Shown: positions 6,337 through 12,840 of the stretch, one piece after another | How positions within the stretch are numbered: the stretch's first letter is position 1 | Layout: the number at the start of each line of letters is the position of its first letter | DNA from: Betaproteobacteria bacterium | Lineage (GTDB): Bacteria; Pseudomonadota; Gammaproteobacteria; Burkholderiales; Burkholderiaceae_C | Reading direction: 5' to 3' | DNA length: 12,840 nucleotides | Assembly (NCBI GenBank): GCA_009923895.1 | Contig: RFSP01000028.1 | Span: 1-12,840, forward strand | Program-made: the position numbers and the translations under genes | The notes under the pieces: model-generated | What the model was told of the DNA's origin: nothing | Database searches by the model: none | Seen by the model: only the letters and a program-made list of their open reading frames with translations

Positions 6337-6355
6337 GGTTTACTCTCAGTCAACC
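6337..6355 (+). promoter_or_regulatory. Small hairpin abutting the rpoH start codon (possible RNA thermometer)
   Basis: GGTT (6337-6340) can pair with AACC (6352-6355) and ACT (6342-6344) with AGT (6348-6350), around the loop CTC and a single T-C mismatch. The hairpin would occupy the place where a ribosome site should be, directly before the ATG at 6356. No good Shine-Dalgarno sequence is seen; the nearest AGGG (6335-6338) is too far and partly in the stem. An upstream AACC (6323-6326) could pair with the same GGTT instead. The stem is short and unproven. Confidence 0.25.
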
Positions 6356-7282
6356 ATGAACACATCATCTTCTACCGCGCTTTCCATCCGCGATCCTTGG
6401 TCGCTGGTGCCTTCGCTGGGCAACCTTGACGCCTACATCGGTGTCGTCAATCGGCTGCCCATGCTCACGCAGCAAGAAGAAACCGACCTGGCGCGCAGAC
6501 TCAAGGACCACGGCGACGTCGAGGCCGCGGGCCGCTTGGTGCTCTCCCACTTGCGCCTGGTGGTGTCCATCTCGCGCCAATACCTGGGTTATGGCCTGCC
6601 CCACGGCGACCTCATCCAAGAAGGCAACGTGGGTCTCATGAAGGCCGTCAAGCGTTTTGACCCCGACCAGGGCGTGCGGCTGGTGAGCTACGCCATGCAC
6701 TGGATCAAGGCCGAGATCCACGAGTACATCTTGCGCAACTGGCGCATGGTCAAGGTGGCCACCACCAAGGCCCAGCGCAAACTGTTTTTCAACCTGCGCT
6801 CCATGAAGCAAGGCTTCAAGGCCGATGCCTTGGACGGAGAAACGCACCGCAGCACCTTGACCCCGTCTGAAGTGAATCGCGTCGCTTCAGAACTCAACGT
6901 CAAGCCCGAAGAGGTCGTGGAGATGGAGACCCGCATGTCTGGCGGTGACATCGCCCTCGAGCCTCAAGGTGACGACAGTGAAGAAGAATTTGCCCCCATC
7001 GCCTACTTGGCAGACGATCGCCACGAGCCCACTGCCACGCTGGAGGCTCGTCAACGCGACTGGCTGGCCAGCGACGGCATCTCGCAAGCCCTGGCGGCCT
7101 TGGACGATCGCAGCCGCCGCATCGTGGAAGAGCGCTGGCTCAAGGTCAATGACGACTCCACAGGCGGCATGACCTTGCATGAGCTCGCCGCCGAATTTGG
7201 TGTCAGTGCCGAGCGCGTGCGCCAGATTGAAGCGGCCGCCATGAAGAAGATGCGCAAGGCCTTGGAGGCCGCTGCGGCCTGA
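6356..7282 (+). CDS. rpoH: RNA polymerase heat-shock sigma factor RpoH (sigma-32)
   Basis: 308 residues. Directs core RNA polymerase to heat-shock promoters (chaperones, proteases). Region 1.2 is NLDAYIGVVNRLPMLTQQEE at 23-42. Region 2 runs from about 59 to 135, with GDLIQEGNVGLMKAVKRFDP (84-103) and SYAMHWIKAEIHEYILRNWR (111-130). The RpoH box QRKLFFNLR at 140-148 is diagnostic of this subfamily. Region 4.2 is the helix-turn-helix TLHELAAEFGVSAERVRQIE (273-292). The start is fixed by homology around SLVPSLGNLDAYI; no strong ribosome site precedes it. Transcription is probably under HrcA through the CIRCE site just upstream. The gene is convergent with sco1, 51 bases apart. It is complete with no unusual changes. 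Confidence 0.98.
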   Translation: MNTSSSTALSIRDPWSLVPSLGNLDAYIGVVNRLPMLTQQEETDLARRLKDHGDVEAAGRLVLSHLRLVVSISRQYLGYGLPHGDLIQEGNVGLMKAVKRFDPDQGVRLVSYAMHWIKAEIHEYILRNWRMVKVATTKAQRKLFFNLRSMKQGFKADALDGETHRSTLTPSEVNRVASELNVKPEEVVEMETRMSGGDIALEPQGDDSEEEFAPIAYLADDRHEPTATLEARQRDWLASDGISQALAALDDRSRRIVEERWLKVNDDSTGGMTLHELAAEFGVSAERVRQIEAAAMKKMRKALEAAAA

Positions 7283-7307
7283 CCCCCGGTCTGACCCCGG
7301 CCTGACC
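7278..7307 (+). repeat. Short triple repeat (CTGACCCCGG-like) over the rpoH stop
   Basis: Three imperfect units, CCTGACCCCCGG, TCTGACCCCGG and CCTGACC, run across the end of rpoH; the first unit contains its TGA stop. Probably slippage in the non-coding gap between convergent genes, with no evident function. Confidence 0.5.
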
Positions 7308-7333
7308 ATGCCCTGAGGGCCGTTGGCCCACCG

Positions 7334-7966
7334 TCAGCGCGAAGCTGCGAGCAAGAGCTTCAGGTCGTGCGCCAGAGCGGCCGCACCGGTGCCATAGCGG
7401 GTGAACAAGCGGATGCGTCCTTGCGCATCAAACACGTAAGAACCGGCGGTGTGGTCGATGGTGTAGCTGGTGGGCGTCTTGCCAGCCACCTGACTGAAGA
7501 TCACTTTGAAGTCGCGGGCGGTGGCTTCGGTCTGCTCTTGGGTTCCTCTTAAAGCCACAAATCCGCTTCCGAAGCTGTCGACATAGGCTTGCAGCATCTG
7601 CGGCGTGTCTCGCTGTGGGTCCACGGTGATGAAGATGCCCTGGACCCGCGCCCCGTCTGCGCCGAGCTCACGTTTGACGGCTGCCAACTCGGCCAGGGTG
7701 GTGGGGCACACGTCTGGGCATTGGGTATATCCAAAGAAGACGACCACCACTTGACCCTTGAAATCTGCCAAGGTGCGCACCTGGCCAGATGCATCGGGCA
7801 GGGTAAAGCCTTGGGCGTAATTGGCACCCGTGATGTCAATGGCCGAAAACGACTCTGCGGGACGCGAACACCCCCACATCCCGCCCAGCACCCCTGCGGT
7901 CAGTGCCAGGGCCGCGATCCAAAGACCGCGCCGTCGCGGCGCCACAGTCACAGCGTGGGCTGCCAT
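7334..7966 (-). CDS. sco1: Sco1/SenC family copper chaperone for cytochrome c oxidase
   Basis: 210 residues. Membrane-anchored thioredoxin-fold protein that delivers copper to, or reduces, the CuA site of oxidase subunit II. The CxxxC copper motif is CPDVC (Cys83, Cys87), and the third copper ligand is His172 in DHTAGSYVF. An N-terminal hydrophobic segment at 14-31 ends in MWGC (Cys33), which might be a lipobox but with atypical residues, so either a lipoprotein or a simple membrane anchor. The ATG at 7966 lies inside the end of ctaB, giving a 19-base overlap; the frame stays open far upstream, but that part is antisense-like shadow. The ribosome site is weak, consistent with coupling to ctaB translation. 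Last gene of the assembly operon, convergent with rpoH. Confidence 0.94.
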   Translation of the reverse strand: MAAHAVTVAPRRRGLWIAALALTAGVLGGMWGCSRPAESFSAIDITGANYAQGFTLPDASGQVRTLADFKGQVVVVFFGYTQCPDVCPTTLAELAAVKRELGADGARVQGIFITVDPQRDTPQMLQAYVDSFGSGFVALRGTQEQTEATARDFKVIFSQVAGKTPTSYTIDHTAGSYVFDAQGRIRLFTRYGTGAAALAHDLKLLLAASR

Positions 7967-8859
7967 GGCAAGGTGTAATGGTCGATCAACAAGGCGGCAA
8001 ACAGCAGCGACAGGTGCCAGATGGAAAACCGAAACGTTTGGCGTGCCAAGGCATCGCTGTAATTTCGCCAAAGTTTGTAGGCCAACTCGATGAACTTGGC
8101 GCCCAGCACCACGGCGCTGATCAAATACACCCACCCACTCATGCCTTGCACAAAGGGCAATAGCGTCGAGGCAAACAACACCAGCGTGTACAGCAGCACC
8201 TGCAGCCTCGTGAACTCCGAACCGTGGGTGACGGGCAACATGGGCAGACCCGACTTTCGATAGTCCTCGGTTCGGTACAAGGCCAGCGCCCAGAAATGCG
8301 GGGGGGTCCACAGGAAAATGATCAGGCACAAGATGAGCGCCTCGGGACCCACCTCATTGCGCATGGCAGCCCATCCCAAGACCGGCGGCATGGCCCCTGA
8401 AGCGCCTCCAATGACAATGTTTTGCGGAGTGAGCGGCTTAAGAATGACCGTGTAGATGACGGCGTAGCCCACAAAGGTGGCGAAGGTCAGCCACATGGTG
8501 AGAGGGTTCACCCACACCCACAAAATGGCACTGCCCAACGCGCCGAGCACCGCCGAGAAGAACAAGGTTTGAGGACGGGTCAATTCGCCTTTGGCTGTGG
8601 GGCGCCAAGCGGTGCGGGCCATGCGCGCATCGATGTGCTGCTCGATGAGGCAATTGAAGGCTGCCGCGGCGGCGGCCACCAACCAGATTCCCACCGTGGC
8701 GGCGGCTGCCACGGGCCAATCAGGCCATGAGGGTTGCGCCAGCAACATGCCAATGAGGGCACAAAAAACAATGAGCTGCACCACCCTCGGTTTGGTCAGT
8801 ACGTAGTACTGCGACCATCGAGAACGAAGAGCCTGGGACGAAGCCATTGGGTTTGACAT
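7948..8859 (-). CDS. ctaB: Protoheme IX farnesyltransferase (heme O synthase)
   Basis: 303 residues, also called CyoE. A UbiA-type polytopic prenyltransferase that adds a farnesyl group to heme b, making heme O for conversion to heme A by CtaA. Markers: LTKPRVVQL at 21-29, the first polyprenyl-binding motif NCLIEQHIDARMARTAWRP (69-87), GGASGAMPPVLGW at 151-163, and the second motif WTPPHFWALALY with RTEDYRKSGLPMLPV (184-210). In the first motif the usual DxxxD reads Glu73-xxx-Asp77. Nine or so membrane helices can be traced. It begins 12 bases after ctaA and overlaps sco1 by 19. An ATG 12 bases further in (8847) is an alternative start; neither has a good ribosome site. Confidence 0.96.
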   Translation of the reverse strand: MSNPMASSQALRSRWSQYYVLTKPRVVQLIVFCALIGMLLAQPSWPDWPVAAAATVGIWLVAAAAAAFNCLIEQHIDARMARTAWRPTAKGELTRPQTLFFSAVLGALGSAILWVWVNPLTMWLTFATFVGYAVIYTVILKPLTPQNIVIGGASGAMPPVLGWAAMRNEVGPEALILCLIIFLWTPPHFWALALYRTEDYRKSGLPMLPVTHGSEFTRLQVLLYTLVLFASTLLPFVQGMSGWVYLISAVVLGAKFIELAYKLWRNYSDALARQTFRFSIWHLSLLFAALLIDHYTLPWQPTL

Positions 8860-8871
8860 GCGGGGCAGATT

Positions 8872-10017
8872 CTAGGCAGATGTGAGCGATCGAGCCGCGG
8901 GCGATCGGGCAAAGTACGGCGAGGCTGTCGCTGACACACACCACAGCCAGGTGGTGACGCACACCAGGGCCGCTGCCCCGGCTGAATGTCCCAGCGCCGC
9001 AGCCAGCGGCCACCCGAGGACCACATTGGACAAACCACTGCCCAGTTGCCACAGCACAAGCGCCCACAGCGTCCAAGCCCAACGACGACCCCGGCCGCCC
9101 TGCAGCTGCCAAAGCCGCCAAGCCAAAAGCGTCACCGCGCCCACCACCGCCCATGCAAACAAGCGGTGCGTCATGTGAATGGCCACCAAAGCCTCCATCG
9201 ACATCACCTCGCCCGAGGCGGTCATGCCCAGCTCTCGCAGCAAGGTGAACCCTTGCGCAAAATTCATGGCCGGCCACCACTGGTCATTGCACTGAGGAAA
9301 GCCTGTGCAGGCCAAGACGGCATAGTTGGTGGACACCCAACCGCCAAGGGCCAGCTGCAGCCACAACACCGCCATCGAGGCCAAGAGGAGCCGACGAAGA
9401 CCCGCAGGCAAGTCGAACTGCGCACCCTTCCAAGCCACGTGCTGCCTGACCAGCAAGGCCAACAACACCATCCCACCCAGCAAGTGGGCGGTGACCACGG
9501 CGGGGTAGAGCTTGAGGGTCACGGTGTACTTGCCAAACAGACCTTGCACGATCACCCACGCCAAGGTCAGAGTGGGCCACAGGGGCGAATACGGCAAGGT
9601 TTTGCGATCCCACCAGGCGGCGATGGTCATCACCAAGATCAACAGACCCACGGTCATGGCCAGGTAGCGGTGAATCATTTCGATCCAGGCCTTTGTGGGA
9701 GTCACGGGGCCATCGGGAATGGCAGCTTCGGCCGCCTGGATGTGGGCCGAGGCGCCGACGGGGCTGACATGCCCATAACAACCTGGCCAGTCCGGGCAGC
9801 CCAGGCCCGAATCGGTCAGCCGGGTGAAGGATCCAAAAACCACCAGGTCAAAAGTCAAGAACAACGTCAGCGCAGTCAGCGCCGCCAATCGGGCCGAGGT
9901 GTTGCGGCCGCGCTGGCGCAGCCATACAAGCGCCAGCGGCCCCAGGGCGATCAACAGCACCAACAGCGACAACCGCAACAAGGGCGCAAAGTTCACCAAA
10001 GGCACGTCGGCTTGCAT
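8872..10017 (-). CDS. ctaA: Heme A synthase (CtaA/COX15)
   Basis: 381 residues. Oxidises the C8 methyl of heme O to a formyl group, producing heme A for aa3-type oxidases; inner membrane, eight helices. Four conserved heme-ligand histidine positions are seen: His116 (EMIHRYLA), His178 (VVTAHLLGG), His284 (HMTHRLFAW) and His344 (LGHSAG). Two cysteine pairs lie in the periplasmic loops: Cys74/Cys80 (GCPDWPGC) and Cys237/Cys243 (CTGFPQC), the disulfide-bearing subtype. The ATG at 10017 lies 2 bases after the stop of the Sco-like gene and has AGGCAGGG upstream at fair spacing. It is followed after 12 bases by ctaB, whose product makes its substrate. Confidence 0.96.
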   Translation of the reverse strand: MQADVPLVNFAPLLRLSLLVLLIALGPLALVWLRQRGRNTSARLAALTALTLFLTFDLVVFGSFTRLTDSGLGCPDWPGCYGHVSPVGASAHIQAAEAAIPDGPVTPTKAWIEMIHRYLAMTVGLLILVMTIAAWWDRKTLPYSPLWPTLTLAWVIVQGLFGKYTVTLKLYPAVVTAHLLGGMVLLALLVRQHVAWKGAQFDLPAGLRRLLLASMAVLWLQLALGGWVSTNYAVLACTGFPQCNDQWWPAMNFAQGFTLLRELGMTASGEVMSMEALVAIHMTHRLFAWAVVGAVTLLAWRLWQLQGGRGRRWAWTLWALVLWQLGSGLSNVVLGWPLAAALGHSAGAAALVCVTTWLWCVSATASPYFARSPAARSLTSA

Positions 10018-10019
10018 GT

Positions 10020-10754
10020 TCAGCGCCCTGCCTGGTCCCAACCCGCCGATGCCCGCATCAGCCGATCCAAGTCACGCTTGAGTTTCTCAGGGACGGGGTC
10101 AGCCGGCGAACGCATCATCCACTGGCCAAATGGATCCACCATGTACAGGTGGTCAGCCAAGGTGTGACCAGGCTGTGGCTGCAGCCAGCGGGCCAGCTCA
10201 GATGCGGGCACTCGCAAGATGTGCATGGCGCCAGGCGCCTCCACAGCGGCCCTCAAGGCAGGGGACAACGGCTCATCGGAGGCGATGAGCCACACTTTGT
10301 CCAACCGATCGCGATCACGGCCCAACATTTCTCGCAACTGCCGTTGCATGTACAGGTGCTTTTCGCACTTGGCGTCGCATGGACCCAGGCTCACGGTCAC
10401 CAGCAACCACTGTCCCAAGAGACGCTGCGCAGACACCGGCTGTCCGTCCAGGTTCGTGAATGGGAGGTCTTTGGGCAGGGCCTGAGAAGGCGAAATGAGG
10501 GAGCTGTAATTGGTGCGCGCCTGCGGACGGACCACGTAATAAGTGAAGTACGAGGCCACCACCGGCGCCGCACACGCCAGCAAAATCAACAGCATCTTGA
10601 GCCGACCCATGGCCGTGCGGCGCTGCTGTGCATCGGGGACGCTCACCGAGTGAACGGTCAGGCTCACAGGTTGGTCCGCAGCCTGTGCCCCCCGCTGATC
10701 CACGGCGGGCTCAACGGGCTCGTCGCCGGGGCCGGATGATTTGAAACCAGACAT
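10020..10754 (-). CDS. Uncharacterised Sco-like membrane-anchored thioredoxin-fold protein
   Basis: 244 residues, no confident named family. A hydrophilic N-terminal tail of about 48 residues precedes one transmembrane helix (about 52-74, ending YFTYYVV), then a domain of about 160 residues in the periplasm. It keeps Sco-like features: FTNLDGQPVSAQRLLGQWLL at 99-118, a CxxxC (Cys126, Cys130 in GPCDAKC), and His202 in ADHLYMVDPFGQW, which lines up with the copper-ligand histidine region of Sco proteins although the loop after it is about three residues shorter. Position between surf1 and ctaA points to a role in oxidase assembly, perhaps copper transfer or cysteine reduction; that is inference. 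The start at 10754 overlaps surf1 by 44 bases. A shorter form from the ATG at 10610 would lose the tail but keep the helix. Confidence 0.8.
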   Translation of the reverse strand: MSGFKSSGPGDEPVEPAVDQRGAQAADQPVSLTVHSVSVPDAQQRRTAMGRLKMLLILLACAAPVVASYFTYYVVRPQARTNYSSLISPSQALPKDLPFTNLDGQPVSAQRLLGQWLLVTVSLGPCDAKCEKHLYMQRQLREMLGRDRDRLDKVWLIASDEPLSPALRAAVEAPGAMHILRVPASELARWLQPQPGHTLADHLYMVDPFGQWMMRSPADPVPEKLKRDLDRLMRASAGWDQAGR

Positions 10755-11433
10755 ACAAACCGATCGTCAGCGCACAAAGCGCAAACCACTGAAAGGCATA
10801 GCCGTAGTGCTTGTGAATATCGCTCGAAGGCACAGGCCAGTCGCGCAACAAACCGTCTTCGTGCTCGCTTGCTTCTTGGAGAATCGCCAGGGGCCGCAGG
10901 GTCAAACGTGCCTCTCGGGCAAATGCCACCAGATCAAGATTTTGCCGGATGCGGCCCTCCTGCGCTGAAGGGCCCCCTGGCAATTCGAACACGCGTGAGG
11001 CAGAGGGTATCACTCGCCCTTGAACCCACACGACCCCTTGCGGTGTGGGGGGATCCATGACCTTGGTGCGATCGGTCATGTCACGAGGTTGCCAGCCTCG
11101 CTGAATGAGGACCGAGCTCCCGTCTCGCAGCGTCAATGGGGTGAGCACATAAAAGCCCGTGCGCCCATTCATGGGCCGGTTTTCAAGAAAGACCGTCCAC
11201 GCCGTCTGCCATTGCCCTTCCAACCGAACGCGGCGATGGGTCTGGCTGGGCACCTCAGACAGGTCTTTGGCCAGGGCGTCCTCTTGCAGGGCAGGCCATG
11301 CACCACGCGCCAACTGCTCGGCCGCCCATTGCGTCTTCTGGGCCGCGCGATCGAGTTGCCACCATCCCAAGCGGGCGGTCGCTACCACCACCAGCAACGC
11401 TGCAACCGGGATCATCCACGCAGATCGTTTCAT
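10711..11433 (-). CDS. surf1: SURF1 family cytochrome c oxidase assembly protein
   Basis: 240 residues. Inner-membrane protein that helps insert heme A into oxidase subunit I. Standard SURF1 layout: a first transmembrane helix at about 6-22 followed by the LGWWQLDR motif (22-29), a periplasmic domain with FLENRPMNGRTGFYVLTPL (82-100) and VLIQRGWQPRD (108-118), and a second helix (about 212-232) preceded by the conserved HKHYGYAFQWFAL (207-219). The ATG at 11433 fits the family; a GTG at 11460 would add nine unlikely residues. First gene of the minus-strand assembly operon, overlapping the next gene by 44 bases and divergent from the twin-helix gene. Confidence 0.95.
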   Translation of the reverse strand: MKRSAWMIPVAALLVVVATARLGWWQLDRAAQKTQWAAEQLARGAWPALQEDALAKDLSEVPSQTHRRVRLEGQWQTAWTVFLENRPMNGRTGFYVLTPLTLRDGSSVLIQRGWQPRDMTDRTKVMDPPTPQGVVWVQGRVIPSASRVFELPGGPSAQEGRIRQNLDLVAFAREARLTLRPLAILQEASEHEDGLLRDWPVPSSDIHKHYGYAFQWFALCALTIGLYVWFQIIRPRRRAR

Positions 11434-11495
11434 GGCGAACTCATGGCTGAAACAAGGCACGCCCGCGCGAAGACGGCCTCTGAGCCGCGGTGGAA

Positions 11496-11501
11496 TACAC
11501 T
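11496..11501 (+). promoter_or_regulatory. Candidate -10 box (TACACT) for the twin-helix gene
   Basis: TACACT matches TATAAT at four of six positions and ends 6 bases before the ATG at 11508, the same geometry as TACAAT before the monooxygenase gene. No ribosome site lies between, so the mRNA may be leaderless. No clear -35 box is seen. Confidence 0.35.
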
Positions 11502-11507
11502 GAACCC

Positions 11508-11729
11508 ATGAAAGTTGTGATCGTCCTCATGCTACTGGCGGTGTTGGTGGCCCTGGGCAGTGCCGGAGGCCTCATGCTGCGCAAAGGCCGGCAACCAGGT
11601 GCACAAGACAGTAGCATGGCCAAAGCCTTGGCTGTGCGCGTGGGGCTGTCCATTGCGTTGTTCTTGCTGATTTTGGTGGCATGGCATTTTGGCTGGATCC
11701 GGCCCACGGGCATCCCGCTGTCCACTTAA
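11508..11729 (+). CDS. Twin transmembrane-helix small protein (DUF2909-like)
   Basis: 73 residues with two hydrophobic helices (about 3-24 and 44-63) joined by a basic, polar loop (RKGRQPGAQDSSMAKA). Small proteins of this shape, starting MKVVIVLMLL, are known next to cox3 and surf1 in betaproteobacteria and fall in DUF2909 as far as I can tell. They probably act in oxidase assembly or stability, but no function is proven. The ATG is chosen over an in-frame GTG at 11490 because the hydrophobic segment begins right at it and a -10-like hexamer falls in the extension. It runs against both neighbours, with a strong terminator downstream. Confidence 0.85.
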   Translation: MKVVIVLMLLAVLVALGSAGGLMLRKGRQPGAQDSSMAKALAVRVGLSIALFLLILVAWHFGWIRPTGIPLST

Positions 11730-11763
11730 AGCCTCGTGAAGCCACCTTGGGCCACGTGAAGCC

Positions 11764-11783
11764 CCTCAGGCCACCTCAGGCCA
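11764..11783 (+). repeat. Perfect 10-base tandem duplication
   Basis: CCTCAGGCCA is present twice head-to-tail. Just before it, CGTGAAGCC occurs at 11735-11743 and 11755-11763, 20 bases apart. The stretch after the twin-helix gene therefore looks built by short duplications; it contains no gene. A short hairpin with arms GTCTTC and GAAGAC follows at 11792-11805. Confidence 0.7.
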
Positions 11784-11816
11784 AATTCCAGGTCTTCAAG
11801 AAGACTCCCAGAAGCA

Positions 11817-11840
11817 AAAGCGCCGCTCAAGCGGCGCTTT
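11817..11840. terminator. Bidirectional intrinsic terminator between the twin-helix gene and cox3
   Basis: Perfect 10-pair stem, AAAGCGCCGC and GCGGCGCTTT, around the loop TCAA. The T-run at the end of each arm serves both strands, as expected between two converging genes. It ends 30 bases beyond the cox3 stop codon and about 90 bases after the twin-helix gene. Confidence 0.88.
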
Positions 11841-11870
11841 GCACGAGAGCCCCGTGGGGCCTGGCGTGGC

Positions 11871-12755
<885 letters not shown>

Positions 12756-12840
12756 GTTTGACTTCTCCTCGAACCTTTAATCTACCAAATCCCTGGTTGA
12801 CACGGGTGACCCGCTTTTTGCGTCACACCTTCGCGTCACC
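12756..12840 (-). other. cox3 upstream region, no gene identified
   Basis: Apart from the cox3 ribosome site, the stretch shows GCGTCAC on the plus strand twice (12820-12826 and 12833-12839) and an imperfect hairpin between GTGACGC and a GTCAC arm around AAAAA on the minus strand. On the minus strand one frame stops at 12823-12825 and could be the last codons of an upstream gene, but five codons are too few to identify it. No convincing promoter is seen. Confidence 0.4.

Noticed and set aside
7317..7329. GGGCC-GTT-GGCCC hairpin between the convergent rpoH and sco1 genes
   Set aside because: The stem is only five pairs and there is no T-run on either strand, so an intrinsic terminator is not supported.
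7967..8329. N-terminal extension of the sco1 frame
   Set aside because: These 121 codons lie wholly inside ctaB in another frame and do not resemble Sco proteins. The hydrophobic anchor begins just after the ATG at 7966.
8986..10167. 393-codon plus-strand open frame opposite ctaA
   Set aside because: Its translation is Gln/His/Arg-rich without hydrophobic core or motif, while the other strand encodes heme A synthase with all conserved histidines and cysteines. Treated as a shadow.

Overview
The window looks like a piece of a betaproteobacterial chromosome, most likely Burkholderiales and close to Comamonadaceae. This rests on the GC-rich codon use, the run of cytochrome c oxidase assembly genes (cox3, a small twin-membrane-helix gene, surf1, a Sco-like gene, ctaA, ctaB, sco1) beside rpoH, and the presence of DUF3108 and DUF3429 proteins. 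The genus cannot be read from the sequence alone. All 15 protein genes look intact except the enoyl-CoA hydratase cut by the left edge. I see no mobile element, phage, CRISPR array, tRNA or rRNA.

Left block (1-3978, minus strand): a compact set reading leftwards. A UbiH-type flavin monooxygenase overlaps a periplasmic DsbC-type disulfide isomerase by ATGA. Next come a DUF3429 membrane protein, a membrane-anchored DUF3108 protein and an enoyl-CoA hydratase. Gaps of 4 to 47 bases suggest one operon.

Middle block (4010-7282, plus strand): an EamA/DMT-family transporter, the ATPase YchF, and the heat-shock sigma factor RpoH. The 243-base ychF-rpoH gap is the richest non-coding stretch. It carries two head-to-tail copies of a palindromic GTCATTGCGAG-type repeat, a third inverted half-site, and a perfect CIRCE operator (TTAGCACTC, 9 bases, GAGTGCTAA) overlapping a plausible rpoH promoter. 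A small hairpin abuts the rpoH start codon. The CIRCE site implies that the repressor HrcA controls transcription of sigma-32, joining the two classical heat-shock circuits.

Right block (7334-12755): cytochrome c oxidase biogenesis. On the minus strand, surf1, a Sco-like thioredoxin-fold gene, ctaA (heme A synthase), ctaB (heme O synthase) and sco1 (copper delivery to CuA) form a tightly packed, partly overlapping operon convergent with rpoH. Upstream, a 73-residue membrane protein is transcribed the other way. It is separated from cox3 (oxidase subunit III) by a strong bidirectional terminator. Together these genes make heme A, load copper and help assemble an aa3-type oxidase whose subunits I and II presumably lie beyond the right edge.

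The window is mostly well-known housekeeping content. The points most worth a second look are the HrcA operator on rpoH, the possible RNA structure at the rpoH start, the unassigned Sco-like protein that keeps a CxxxC and a candidate copper histidine, and the repeat cluster.
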